Origin: an uncultured Oscillospiraceae bacterium
GTDB taxonomy: Bacteria > Bacillota > Clostridia > Oscillospirales > Ruminococcaceae
Assembly: GCA_900555435.1 (NCBI GenBank)
Contig: USLH01000062.1
Coordinates: 1-12,654 of the forward strand
Length of the DNA: 12,654 bases
Direction of reading: 5' to 3'
A model generated the notes under the pieces. It did not search any database. It had not been told where the DNA came from and saw nothing but the letters and a program-made list of their open reading frames with translations. This document shows positions 1 to 6,050 of the stretch, piece after piece (positions within the stretch are counted from its first letter, which is position 1; each line of letters starts with the position of its first letter). The position numbers and the translations under genes were made by a program.

Positions 1-590
1 CCGAGAATAGCGACAAACGGGCGTTTCGGATCGCTGAGTGCGTCGCCCATGATCTTGATCTCTTTCTGAATAAGATAACCGCAGACTGCGGGCAGATAAT
101 CGGCAACGCCGGCAGTAGACGCGTGAGCGCGGTGAGCGGTACCGAAGGCATCGTTTACATACAGCTCTGCAAGGCTTGCAAGAGCCTTAGCAAACTCGGG
201 ATCGTTCTTCTCCTCTTCCTTGTGGAAGCGGACGTTCTCGAGAAGCATGATCTGGCCGGGCTTCAGAGCGGCAGCCTTTGCCTTTGCATCCTCGCCGATG
301 ACGTCGGAAGCCATGATGACATCCATGCCCAGCAGCTGGGACAGGCGCGCAGCTACGGGAGCCAGGGAGTACTTCATGTTGAACTCGCCTTTCGGACGGC
401 CCAGATGAGAGCAGGCGATAACGGCAGCGCCGTTGTCCAGCAGGTATTTCAGAGTCTTGACGGATTCGCGGATCCGCTTGTCGTCGGTGATGACACCGTC
501 TGCCAGCGGGACGTTGAAGTCGCAGCGAACAAGGACTTTTTTGCCCTTGACGTCGATATCCTCAACGGTTTTCTTGTTGTAAGAGGTCAT
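1..590 (-). CDS. pgk: Phosphoglycerate kinase, N-terminal part (runs off the window)
   Basis: Phosphoglycerate kinase makes ATP and 3-phosphoglycerate from 1,3-bisphosphoglycerate and ADP in cytoplasmic glycolysis. The first 196 codons are visible, about half of the usual 390-400. They cover the N-terminal, 3-phosphoglycerate-binding domain: [11 protein letters not shown] at residues 19-29, SHLGRPKG at 61-68, [20 protein letters not shown] at 116-135, [16 protein letters not shown] at 144-159, and the start of the RPFVAILGG hinge strand at the window edge. I chose the ATG at 590 because AAAGGA lies 9 nt upstream of it. An in-frame ATG at 599 abuts that RBS and is less likely. The position usually held by Val in VRVDFN is Cys. 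The gene has its own promoter (648-676) and follows the trmL-degV unit in the same direction; no gap gene precedes it. Identification is certain; the end of the gene is not visible. Confidence 0.97.
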   Translation of the reverse strand, partial: MTSYNKKTVEDIDVKGKKVLVRCDFNVPLADGVITDDKRIRESVKTLKYLLDNGAAVIACSHLGRPKGEFNMKYSLAPVAARLSQLLGMDVIMASDVIGEDAKAKAAALKPGQIMLLENVRFHKEEEKNDPEFAKALASLAELYVNDAFGTAHRAHASTAGVADYLPAVCGYLIQKEIKIMGDALSDPKRPFVAIL

Positions 591-647
591 GTTCGTCATT
601 CCTTTCAATTTTTATTGCATTGTTAAAGATAAAACAATTTCTACCTT

Positions 648-676
648 ATTTTAGCGCATTCAGAAGATTTTTTCAA
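648..676 (-). promoter_or_regulatory. Sigma-A-type promoter of pgk
   Basis: On the minus strand, a -35 box TTGAAA (671-676), a 17-nt spacer and a -10 box TAAAAT (648-653) make a near-consensus promoter. Transcription would start near 641, giving a leader of about 50 nt before the pgk ATG at 590. It lies downstream of the degV terminator, so pgk is probably transcribed on its own. Confidence 0.8.
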
Positions 677-721
677 GGGGATTTCTATAAAATCTCTCCG
701 AAAAAATGCCGAAAGGCGGGA

Positions 722-742
722 AGAAAAACCGGACCTTCCGGT
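722..742 (-). terminator. Intrinsic terminator of the trmL-degV unit
   Basis: Minus strand: stem ACCGGA/TCCGGT (728-742) with a 3-nt loop, followed by a run of T (724-728). It lies 18 nt past the degV stop codon. The stem is short (6 bp) but GC-rich and well placed. Confidence 0.7.
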
Positions 743-759
743 CATTTTCCCCAAAGAAA

Positions 760-1632
760 TCATTTTAACTTCTCCTTGATAATGATGCCGATGATCCTGT
801 GTCCGGCATTGATGCTGATGGCAGCTCCGGCGGTAGCGGTCATGCTGCTGCCGTAACCGAAGAGCTTCCGGCTCTCTGCATCCATTTCGTCGATGTATTC
901 CTGCACCGACCCGCCGATGATGCAGTAGGGGGTGTGGGGGATCATCCGCTCCTTGGCGAGCTTTAAAATTGCCGGGATCACCGCCTTGTCCCCCCGGACC
1001 TTGGCGACAGTCTTTGACTCCCCGTCCACGAAGGAAATGATGGGTTTCAGCCCCATCAGTTCCCCTACGAAAGCGGCGGCGCAGCTGACCCGCCCGCTCT
1101 TTTTCACAAATTCCAGGCTGTACGGGGCAAAATAGATCCGGCAGCAGGAGAACCAGTCCTCCAAATAAGCGACGATTTCCTCCGGGGAAGCCCCCTTCTC
1201 CGCCTTCTTTGCCGCTTCCACTACCGGATAGCCGTAGGCGATGGTGTAGCTTCTGGAGTCCACCACATGGATGGCAAAATGCTCTGCCGCCTCCGGATGA
1301 GCCTCAAAAAACTCCTTCTTCGCCATCAGGGAGTTGCCGTGGGTGGCAGACCCCTTGGAGTTGATGGACACATAAATTAAATCGGTGTACCCTTCCTTCC
1401 AGATCTCCTCGTACAAGTCCAGAAACTGCATAGGCGTATACTGCGCCGTGGAGGGCAGCCGATGGCTGGTGGCAAGCACCTGATAGAACTCCTCGTTTGT
1501 AAAGTCCTTCCGCTCGGTATAGGCCTGATCCCCTACGATGATGGAGAAAGGCAGGATACGGATCTGATACCGCTCCTCCAGCTCCTTCGGGATGTCGCAG
1601 GCGGAGTCGGTGACGATTTTGATTTTTCTCAT
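760..1632 (-). CDS. DegV family fatty-acid-binding protein
   Basis: A 290-residue cytoplasmic protein of the DegV family. Members bind a single fatty acid in a cleft between two alpha/beta domains; in Firmicutes this family includes FakB, which presents fatty acids to the kinase FakA. Visible family features are the N-terminal VTDSACDIP (residues 7-15), PSTAQYTP (60-67), the SINSKGSATHGNSLMA block (89-104) in the place of the usual SGTYQSA ligand loop, VVDSRSYTIAYG (123-134) and YSLEFVKKSGRVS (170-182). The length is typical (about 280-290). ATG 1632 is chosen over upstream in-frame starts because it aligns with the family start and has AAGGATGG just upstream. It lies 11 nt after trmL, so the two are co-transcribed. 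The ligand-loop sequence departs from the common SGTY form, so the exact lipid cannot be inferred. No fakA is in the window. Confidence 0.92.
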   Translation of the reverse strand: MRKIKIVTDSACDIPKELEERYQIRILPFSIIVGDQAYTERKDFTNEEFYQVLATSHRLPSTAQYTPMQFLDLYEEIWKEGYTDLIYVSINSKGSATHGNSLMAKKEFFEAHPEAAEHFAIHVVDSRSYTIAYGYPVVEAAKKAEKGASPEEIVAYLEDWFSCCRIYFAPYSLEFVKKSGRVSCAAAFVGELMGLKPIISFVDGESKTVAKVRGDKAVIPAILKLAKERMIPHTPYCIIGGSVQEYIDEMDAESRKLFGYGSSMTATAGAAISINAGHRIIGIIIKEKLK

Positions 1633-1643
1633 AGTTTCCATCC

Positions 1644-2153
1644 TTATGTAGCGTCCTCCTCGTCCCAGTGAAGCCTGTGAAGACTCCCCTTGACGGAAAG
1701 ATCCGGGTATCTCCATTGCCGCAGCGCCTCGTAAACGCCAATGGCAACGGAATTTGACAAATTGAGGCTCCGCACCTCCGACCGCATGGGGATCCGCACG
1801 CAATCCTCCGGGTGAGCCTTTAAAAGCTCCTCCGGAAGCCCGGCGTCCTCCCGTCCGAAGACCAGATAGGCCCCATCGGGATAGGAGACGTCCGAGTGGA
1901 CCTTCCGGGCTTTCGTTGAAAAGAAAAAGTAAGGCCCGGCGTTCTTTGTCGCAAAATCTTCCCAGTTGTCGTAATAAGTGATGTCCAGCAGGTGCCAGTA
2001 ATCCAGCCCCGCCCGCTTCAGCTTCCGGTCGTCCACCATAAAGCCCATAGGCCGCACAATGTGAAGCCTTGCCCCCGTCACCGAGCAGGTGCGGGCAATG
2101 TTCCCCGTGTTCTGGGGGATCTGGGGCTCCACAAGGACAATGTTCAGGGTCAA
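1644..2153 (-). CDS. trmL: tRNA (cytidine/uridine-34-2'-O)-methyltransferase, SPOUT family
   Basis: A 169-residue SPOUT (SpoU) methyltransferase of the TrmL type, which 2'-O-methylates the wobble base (C34 or U34) of certain leucine tRNAs using S-adenosylmethionine. The family motifs are in order: PQIPQNTGNIARTC (residues 10-23), LVFGREDAGLP (97-107) and IPMRSEVRSLNLSNSVAIGV (121-140). The last two form the trefoil-knot AdoMet site. The length fits the family (E. coli TrmL is 157), with a slightly longer tail. The start is a TTG at 2153: AAAGGAGA (2161-2168) sits 7 nt upstream, and the protein then begins TLNIVLVEP as homologues do. An upstream in-frame ATG at 2177 has no RBS. It is the first gene of a two-gene unit with degV, driven by a promoter at 2208-2235. 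Confidence 0.93.
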   Translation of the reverse strand: MTLNIVLVEPQIPQNTGNIARTCSVTGARLHIVRPMGFMVDDRKLKRAGLDYWHLLDITYYDNWEDFATKNAGPYFFFSTKARKVHSDVSYPDGAYLVFGREDAGLPEELLKAHPEDCVRIPMRSEVRSLNLSNSVAIGVYEALRQWRYPDLSVKGSLHRLHWDEEDAT

Positions 2154-2207
2154 AAGACCGTCTCCTTTCCGAAGCACTTCTCCGGAATCGTAAAAAGTAC
2201 CATTCTT

Positions 2208-2235
2208 ATTATACCCGTTTTCCCCCTAATAACAA
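2208..2235 (-). promoter_or_regulatory. Promoter of trmL-degV
   Basis: Minus strand: a perfect -10 TATAAT (2208-2213), a 16-nt spacer and a -35-like TTGTTA (2230-2235, four of six consensus bases). It implies a leader of about 48 nt before the TTG start at 2153. Confidence 0.65.
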
Positions 2236-2357
2236 GGGATTCACCCGGTAAATTCACAAAAACTTTAAACATCGCCCGGGTTTCCCCGCAAAACTTCCCG
2301 CTTGCTGCATGAGCGGCCCTTCCTCCGGGCAAACTACCGATCAAGGAAGGTGATCCC

Positions 2358-3050
2358 ATGCAGTCCTTGCTGGAGCTCCAGAACGTGAGCAAATCCTACC
2401 GCCGGGGGAAAGAGACGGTCCCCGTCCTCGAAAACCTCAGCCTTTCCCTTTTTCCCGGGGAATTTCTCTCCATCACCGGTCCCTCCGGCTCCGGAAAATC
2501 CACTCTTATGAACCTGCTTGGGTGCCTTGACCTCCCCGACTCCGGCCGCTGCCTTTTAAGCGGCCGGGATCTCTCCCTTTGCAGCGAAACGGAGCTGAGC
2601 CGGATCCGCAACCGGGAGATCGGATTCATCTTTCAGGGGTTCCACCTGATCCCCACCCTGACCGCCTATGAAAATGTGGAACTGCCCCTTCTTTACCGCC
2701 GACTCCCCCGCCGTACCCGTCAACAGCTCTGTATCGGCGCCTTGGAGCAGATGGGGCTTTCCCACCGGGCCGCCCATCGCCCTTCGGAGCTTTCCGGCGG
2801 CCAGCAGCAGCGGGTCGCTATCGCCCGGGCCATCGCCGCCAGCCCGTCGCTGATCTTAGCGGACGAGCCCACCGGCAATCTGGACGCCGTTTCCGGAAAG
2901 ACGGTGATGGACGCCCTCCTCTCTCTGAATCAGCAGGGAAAAACGCTGGTACTTATCACCCACGACCCTACTCTTGCCAAAATCGCACCCCGCCGGCTGG
3001 TCATTACTGACGGCCATGCCCTTGAATTACCCCAAAACGCACCCTTTTAG
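2358..3050 (+). CDS. ABC transporter ATP-binding protein, MacB/LolD/FtsE-like
   Basis: A 230-residue soluble ATPase subunit of an ABC transporter. All catalytic motifs are intact: Walker [10 protein letters not shown] (41-49), Q-loop Gln93 in FQGFHLIP, signature LSGGQQQR (145-152), Walker B LILADEP (165-171), D-loop around GNLD (173-176), and switch His202 in THD. The pattern GCLDLPDSG after Walker A and ADEPTGNLD are typical of the MacB/LolD/YknY group, whose partners are FtsX-like permeases that move lipoproteins, peptides or antibiotics, or act mechanically. The ATG at 2358 is preceded by GGAAGGTGA. No permease gene lies on either side: upstream is the divergent trmL, and downstream (100 nt) is mazF. 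The partner must be encoded elsewhere, or the gene is a remnant. No convincing own promoter was seen. The substrate cannot be inferred. Confidence 0.93.
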   Translation: MQSLLELQNVSKSYRRGKETVPVLENLSLSLFPGEFLSITGPSGSGKSTLMNLLGCLDLPDSGRCLLSGRDLSLCSETELSRIRNREIGFIFQGFHLIPTLTAYENVELPLLYRRLPRRTRQQLCIGALEQMGLSHRAAHRPSELSGGQQQRVAIARAIAASPSLILADEPTGNLDAVSGKTVMDALLSLNQQGKTLVLITHDPTLAKIAPRRLVITDGHALELPQNAPF

Positions 3051-3089
3051 TCCCGGATCTTACCCGGAATGCACCCAAAAATTCCCTGC

Positions 3090-3119
3090 TTCACCCGCTG
3101 CTCCGCCGCAAAATAGAAT
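3090..3119 (+). promoter_or_regulatory. Possible promoter of mazF
   Basis: A -10-like TAGAAT (3114-3119, five of six consensus bases) and a -35-like TTCACC (3090-3095, four of six) are separated by 18 nt. They lie in the 100-nt gap between the ABC gene and mazF. The boxes are weak in this C-rich stretch, and read-through from the ABC gene is an alternative. Confidence 0.35.
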
Positions 3120-3127
3120 GGAGCAGC
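3097..3127. repeat. Inverted repeat upstream of mazF (candidate operator or RNA hairpin)
   Basis: Perfect 8-bp arms GCTGCTCC (3097-3104) and GGAGCAGC (3120-3127) are separated by 15 nt. The arms enclose the -10-like TAGAAT and end 8 nt before the mazF RBS (AAAGGAG, 3136-3142). The repeat could be a protein-binding operator, as is usual for toxin-antitoxin promoters, or it could fold in the mRNA. It lacks a T-run, so it is not a terminator. Confidence 0.5.
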
Positions 3128-3150
3128 CACCCTTGAAAGGAGTCTTCACC

Positions 3151-3531
3151 GTGTCCATCAAACGAGGAGAAATCTACTACGCCGACCTGAGCCCCGTGGT
3201 AGGCTCGGAGCAGGGCGGCATCCGTCCCGTCCTCATCGTCCAAAACGATATGGGCAATCGCTACAGTCCCACCGTCATCGCCGCCGCCATCACCAGCCAG
3301 CGGGACAAGGCAAAGCTCCCCACTCACATCGAGCTGAATGCCCACAGCTGCGGCCTTTCCAAGAACTCCGTCGTCCTCCTGGAGCAGGTCCGTACTCTTG
3401 ACAAGCGCCGCCTGAAAGAAAAAATGGGAGAGCTTCCGCCGGAGGCCATGCACTCGGTGGATTCCGCCCTGTCCATTAGCTTCGGTTTAGGCCCCCGACC
3501 CGGTCACGGCAAGGAAGGTCAGGCTACATAA
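3151..3531 (+). CDS. mazF: MazF/NdoA (EndoA/PemK) family mRNA endoribonuclease toxin, no adjacent antitoxin
   Basis: A 126-residue sequence-specific endoribonuclease of the MazF family, which cleaves single-stranded mRNA and stops growth unless bound by its antitoxin. The N-terminal two thirds match Bacillus NdoA closely: [20 protein letters not shown] (3-22), RPVLIVQND (25-33), [14 protein letters not shown] (35-48), KLPTH and [10 protein letters not shown]. Arg25 and Thr48, the catalytic pair in the Bacillus enzyme, are at the same positions. The start is a GTG at 3151 with AAAGGAG 8 nt upstream; upstream in-frame ATGs lie inside the ABC gene. The C-terminus (about residues 113-126) is longer than NdoA's 116 and rich in Gly, Arg and His. 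In Bacillus the antitoxin gene precedes the toxin. Here the upstream gene is an ABC ATPase and the following region is a terminator, so the toxin stands alone locally. Confidence 0.95.
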   Translation: MSIKRGEIYYADLSPVVGSEQGGIRPVLIVQNDMGNRYSPTVIAAAITSQRDKAKLPTHIELNAHSCGLSKNSVVLLEQVRTLDKRRLKEKMGELPPEAMHSVDSALSISFGLGPRPGHGKEGQAT

Positions 3532-3636
3532 AAAGCCTTCCCAAAACGTCCTCGCCCATACTCCATGCCCATTTTTTCCCTTATTATGCCAGCTCCTCCC
3601 GCAAAAGCAATCCACAAGAGGGGGCTTCATAGACGC

Positions 3637-3675
3637 AAAAAATCCCGCCGCAGGAAACCCTGCAGCGGGATTTTC
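3637..3675 (-). terminator. Terminator of the rplJ-rplL unit, possibly also serving mazF
   Basis: Minus strand: a stem of about 15 bp, AAAATCCCGC plus GCAGG against CCTGC plus GCGGGATTTT, with one C/A mismatch and an AAAC-type loop. It is followed by six T (3637-3642). It lies 16 nt past the rplL stop. Read on the plus strand the same hairpin ends in ATTTTCATT, so it may also terminate mazF, which has no other terminator. Confidence 0.85.
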
Positions 3676-3691
3676 ATTCGCAAGAAAAAAC

Positions 3692-4069
3692 TTACTTCAG
3701 CTCAACCTTAGCGCCGGCATCTTCCAGTTTCTTCTTCATTTCCTCAGCGTCAGCCTTGGAAACGCCGGTCTTCACAGCCTTAGGAGCGTTGTCAACGATC
3801 TCCTTGGACTCCTTCAGACCCAGGCCGGTGATCTCCTTGACAGCCTTGATAACGGCAGTCTTGGCATCGCCAACTTCAGCCAGAACGACGTCGAACTCGG
3901 TCTTCTCCTCTTCAGCGGGAGCAGCAGCAGCGCCGCCGGCAACGGTGACGGTAGCAGCAGCGGCAGAAACGCCGAACTCTTCCTCCAGAGCTTTCACCAG
4001 CTCGGAGAGCTCCAACACGGTCAGAGCCTTTACTTCTTCAATCATAGCCAGAACTTTCTCAGAAGCCAT
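3692..4069 (-). CDS. rplL: Ribosomal protein bL12 (L7/L12)
   Basis: The 125-residue stalk protein bL12 forms dimers on L10 and recruits translation GTPases to the ribosome. The three expected parts are visible: an N-terminal dimerisation helix region (1-33, with [20 protein letters not shown]), an Ala/Gly/Glu-rich flexible hinge (about 34-56), and a globular C-terminal domain containing FDVVL and KSEV-like [20 protein letters not shown] (73-92). The length matches the family (120-128). The ATG follows a GGAGG with about 10 nt spacing. It is the last gene of the cluster: a terminator follows within 20 nt, and rpoB, its usual downstream neighbour, is not present. A 6-bp hairpin (4104-4119) separates it from rplJ. 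Confidence 0.99.
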   Translation of the reverse strand: MASEKVLAMIEEVKALTVLELSELVKALEEEFGVSAAAATVTVAGGAAAAPAEEEKTEFDVVLAEVGDAKTAVIKAVKEITGLGLKESKEIVDNAPKAVKTGVSKADAEEMKKKLEDAGAKVELK

Positions 4070-4103
4070 GGTAAGTTACCTCCATATCGTTTGATTTTGT
4101 TAA

Positions 4104-4119
4104 GCAGCCTTTAGGCTGC
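4104..4119 (-). other. Hairpin between rplJ and rplL
   Basis: Minus strand: GCAGCC-TAAA-GGCTGC, a perfect 6-bp stem with a tetraloop, beginning 5 nt past the rplJ stop. TTAACAAAA follows rather than a T-run, so it is not a classical terminator. It may protect the rplL message or act on the L10:L12 ratio (the ribosome needs several L12 copies per L10). That role is inference. Confidence 0.6.
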
Positions 4120-4124
4120 GGCCA

Positions 4125-4628
4125 TTAGCAGGCCTCTTTCTGCTCCCGGATCTGATCCAGGACAACAGCGAAGTTGCGGATAACGCCATTGAAGCCGCCC
4201 AGAACCTGAGCAATAAGAACCTCTCTGGAGGGGATATTGGACAACTCGGTCACACCGGCTGCATCCAGCATCTTTCCTTCCACGAACCCGGCCTTCAGGT
4301 TGAATCCGTCCTTCACGTCTTTGGAATATTTCGCAACGATCCGGGCAGGAGCAACGGCGTCCTCCTCAGACAGTGCGAAAGCAGTGGTGCCTTCCAGATG
4401 CTTGGCAAGATCCGCATAAGGAGTTCCCTCCACTGCGAACCGGATCACAGAGTTCTTGTAAACGCTGTAGTCCACGCCGGCTTCACGCAGCTCTTTCCGG
4501 AGCTTGGTGTCGCTTGCAACGTTAATGCCCTTATAGTCAACCAGAACGCCGGAGACCGCTTTTTCAAGCTTGGCCTTCAGGTCGGCAACCGCCTGCTGTT
4601 TTTCCAGCAATACTTTCTCGCTTGGCAA
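4125..4628 (-). CDS. rplJ: Ribosomal protein uL10
   Basis: The 167-residue uL10 anchors L12 dimers to the GTPase centre of 23S rRNA and, as the L10-L12 complex, represses its own mRNA through the leader. Family features are the basic N-terminal domain with SGVLVDYKGINVASDTKLRK (26-45), YKNSVIRFA (57-65) and TTAFALSEED (81-90), and a C-terminal helix that binds L12 (about 135-167). The start is taken as the TTG at 4628: GGAGGTG (4635-4641) lies upstream with ideal spacing, and the protein then begins PSEKVLLEKQQ, as in relatives. The alternative TTG at 4649 would overlap that RBS and is rejected. The length agrees with the usual 165-170. The gene has its own promoter and an L10 leader with a terminator directly upstream, and is co-transcribed with rplL. 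Confidence 0.97.
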   Translation of the reverse strand: MPSEKVLLEKQQAVADLKAKLEKAVSGVLVDYKGINVASDTKLRKELREAGVDYSVYKNSVIRFAVEGTPYADLAKHLEGTTAFALSEEDAVAPARIVAKYSKDVKDGFNLKAGFVEGKMLDAAGVTELSNIPSREVLIAQVLGGFNGVIRNFAVVLDQIREQKEAC

Positions 4629-4652
4629 ATTTTTCACCTCCAGCAACAAACC

Positions 4653-4687
4653 AATAAAAATGCCCTTCCTGAACCAGCAGGAAGGGC
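4653..4687 (-). terminator. Attenuator terminator just before rplJ
   Basis: Minus strand: a perfect 10-bp stem GCCCTTCCTG/CAGGAAGGGC (4662-4687) with a 6-nt loop, followed by ATTTTTATT. It ends 12 nt before the rplJ RBS, so it cannot serve an upstream gene alone. It is the regulated terminator at the 3' end of the L10 leader. Confidence 0.88.
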
Positions 4688-4793
4688 AAATGAACCTCTT
4701 AGAAAGAGAGTAAAATCATTTTCCGTCTTCCTCGGCGGGCGGGAATCATCCCTTTCAGCGGCTAAGCCGCACCAGCTGTCTCAGGATTTCAGC
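4653..4793 (-). promoter_or_regulatory. Ribosomal protein L10 leader (cis-regulatory RNA)
   Basis: About 140 nt of structured 5' leader lie between the rplJ promoter and the gene. On the minus strand it carries GAGACAGCTGG, a GCGGC-TTA-GCCGC hairpin (4758-4770), a GGGA/TCCC hairpin (4741-4752) and GCCGAGGAAGACGG, then the terminator at 4653-4687. The GACAGC...GGUG and GCCGAGG elements resemble the L10-leader family as I recall it from other Firmicutes. In that family the L10-L12 complex binds the RNA and favours the terminator, or lowers translation, when ribosomal protein is in excess. The presence of a leader is seen directly; the exact fold and the family match are recalled, not computed. 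Confidence 0.82.
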
Positions 4794-4799
4794 CTTTTT

Positions 4800-4829
4800 A
4801 TTATAACAGAATCCCAAAGGGATTGTCAA
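4800..4829 (-). promoter_or_regulatory. Strong promoter of rplJ-rplL
   Basis: Minus strand: consensus -35 TTGACA (4824-4829), an 18-nt spacer and consensus -10 TATAAT (4800-4805). The start would be near 4793, at the head of the L10 leader. It separates rplJL from rplKA as a transcription unit. Confidence 0.88.
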
Positions 4830-4839
4830 CCCTTTTCTG

Positions 4840-4861
4840 AAAAAAACGGCATTATGCACCG
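4840..4861 (-). terminator. Weak terminator at the end of rplA
   Basis: Minus strand: CGGTG-CATAA-TGCCG (4847-4861), a 5-bp stem with two G-U pairs that overlaps the rplA stop codon, followed by seven T's. The stem is weak, so partial read-through into rplJL is likely. Confidence 0.4.
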
Positions 4862-5544
4862 TAGCGGGTGGGGTTGATGCGGACGCCGGGGCCCATGGTG
4901 GTCGCGACCACGCAGGACTTGACGTACTGGCCCTTGGAAGTGGCGGGCTTCGCCTTGACGATAGCGCCCATGAGAGCGTCAAAGTTCTCCAGCAGCTTCT
5001 CTGCGCCGAAGGAAGCCTTGCCGATGGGGCAGTGGATGATGTTGGTCTTGTCGAGACGGTACTCGATCTTACCGGCTTTCGCTTCGGTAACAGCCTTCGC
5101 CACGTCGGGGGTGACGGTGCCGGCCTTAGGAGAAGGCATCAAGCCACGGGGGCCGAGGACTTTACCGAGACGACCAACGACACCCATCATATCAGGGGTA
5201 GCGATGACCACGTCGAAGTCCATCCAGCCTTCGGACTGGATCTTCTGGACATACTCTTCGCCGACATAGTCAGCGCCGGCAGCCTGAGCGGCTTCCACGT
5301 TGTTGCCTTTGCAGATAACTAAGACCCGGACGGTCTTGCCGGTGCCGTTGGGCAGGACGACTGCGCCGCGAACCTGCTGGTCAGCGTGCCGGGAGTCAAC
5401 GCCCAGACGGATATGGACCTCAACGGTCTCGTCGAATTTGGCTTTTGCGGTCTTGACAGCGGTCTCCAAAGCTTCGGACGCTTCAAACAGGTTGTTGCGG
5501 TCGAAGGCTTTGAGGCTATCCGTATATTTCTTTCCGTGTTTCAT
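4852..5544 (-). CDS. rplA: Ribosomal protein uL1
   Basis: The 230-residue uL1 forms the L1 stalk on 23S rRNA, which moves deacylated tRNA from the E site, and in several bacteria and archaea represses translation of its own operon by binding an rRNA-like site on the mRNA. Visible features are the N-terminal [15 protein letters not shown] (6-20), [19 protein letters not shown] (59-77), [20 protein letters not shown] (124-143), the last containing the L1 signature, and the C-terminal [10 protein letters not shown] (216-225). The length matches the family (about 230). The ATG follows GGGAGGA with 9 nt spacing. It sits 59 nt downstream of rplK, and that gap contains a GUGG...CCAC stem-loop like the L1 stalk of 23S rRNA. 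Downstream is the separate rplJ promoter. Confidence 0.99.
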   Translation of the reverse strand: MKHGKKYTDSLKAFDRNNLFEASEALETAVKTAKAKFDETVEVHIRLGVDSRHADQQVRGAVVLPNGTGKTVRVLVICKGNNVEAAQAAGADYVGEEYVQKIQSEGWMDFDVVIATPDMMGVVGRLGKVLGPRGLMPSPKAGTVTPDVAKAVTEAKAGKIEYRLDKTNIIHCPIGKASFGAEKLLENFDALMGAIVKAKPATSKGQYVKSCVVATTMGPGVRINPTRYGA

Positions 5545-5564
5545 AACAAATATCCTCCCTTAAA

Positions 5565-5592
5565 GTGGTTGATAGCGGAATGTTCCTCCCAC
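5565..5592 (-). promoter_or_regulatory. Candidate L1-binding stem-loop before rplA (23S rRNA mimic)
   Basis: Minus strand, read from 5592: GTGG, GA, GGA, loop ACAT, TCC, GCTATCAA, CCAC. GTGG pairs with CCAC and GGA with TCC, leaving an asymmetric internal loop of 2 nt against 8 nt. The GTGGGAG strand and the distal ACCAC are those of the L1 stalk of bacterial 23S rRNA (GUGGGAG ... UACCAC). It lies 20 nt before the rplA start and next to its RBS. The same layout appears before rplK. L1 binding is inferred from this resemblance. Confidence 0.55.
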
Positions 5593-5603
5593 AGATCGGG
5601 GGG

Positions 5604-6029
5604 TTACTCCACGACCTCAATGCCCATGGAACGAGCAGTGCCGGCGATCATCCGCATGGCGGACTCGACGTTGGCAGCGTTCAGGTCAGGCATTTTGGTT
5701 TCGGCGATCTTCTGGACCTGCTCCTTGGTGAGCTTGCCGACTTTCTTCTTGTTGGGCTCGCCGGAAGCGGTCTCCAGACCGGCAGCCTTCTTGATCAGAA
5801 CGGCCGCAGGAGGAGTCTTGGTGATGAAGGAGAACGTGCGGTCTGCATAAACGGTGATGACCACAGGGATGATCATGCCGATCTCGTTTTTGGTCCGCTC
5901 GTTGAATTCCTTGGTGAATGCCATGATGTTGACGCCGTGCTGACCGAGGGCGGGGCCTACGGGCGGCGCGGGGGTTGCCTTGCCGGCAGGGATCTGCAGC
6001 TTAATGTAGCCTGTAACTTTCTGAGCCAT
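5604..6029 (-). CDS. rplK: Ribosomal protein uL11
   Basis: The 141-residue uL11 binds the GTPase-associated region of 23S rRNA, supports factor-dependent GTP hydrolysis and is needed for RelA activation. The length is exactly that of the family. The N-terminal domain holds [20 protein letters not shown] (1-20) and the proline-rich [17 protein letters not shown] (22-38); the C-terminal RNA-binding domain contains [27 protein letters not shown] and a terminal [12 protein letters not shown]. The start is the ATG at 6029, preceded by GGAGGTG, not the longer reading from 6089, which would include the leader stem-loop. It lies between nusG and rplA in the usual order. The 128-nt gap upstream holds two hairpins (6051-6087 and 6120-6134), the first a candidate L1 site. 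Confidence 0.99.
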   Translation of the reverse strand: MAQKVTGYIKLQIPAGKATPAPPVGPALGQHGVNIMAFTKEFNERTKNEIGMIIPVVITVYADRTFSFITKTPPAAVLIKKAAGLETASGEPNKKKVGKLTKEQVQKIAETKMPDLNAANVESAMRMIAGTARSMGIEVVE

Positions 6030-6050
6030 GATAAGCACCTCCAAAATAAC

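Noticed and set aside
123..626. Plus-strand frame opposite pgk
   Set aside because: The minus-strand product is unmistakable phosphoglycerate kinase; the plus frame is a by-product of codon bias.
1633..1803. N-terminal extension of degV to an upstream ATG
   Set aside because: It would overlap trmL by over 150 nt; family alignment and the RBS place the start at 1632.
3051..3150. A small antitoxin ORF before mazF
   Set aside because: The 100-nt gap is too short for any known MazE-like antitoxin and has no RBS-start pair apart from that of mazF.
4840..4861. A strong terminator splitting rplA from rplJ
   Set aside because: The stem is only 5 bp with two G-U pairs; I list it as weak rather than as a firm operon boundary.
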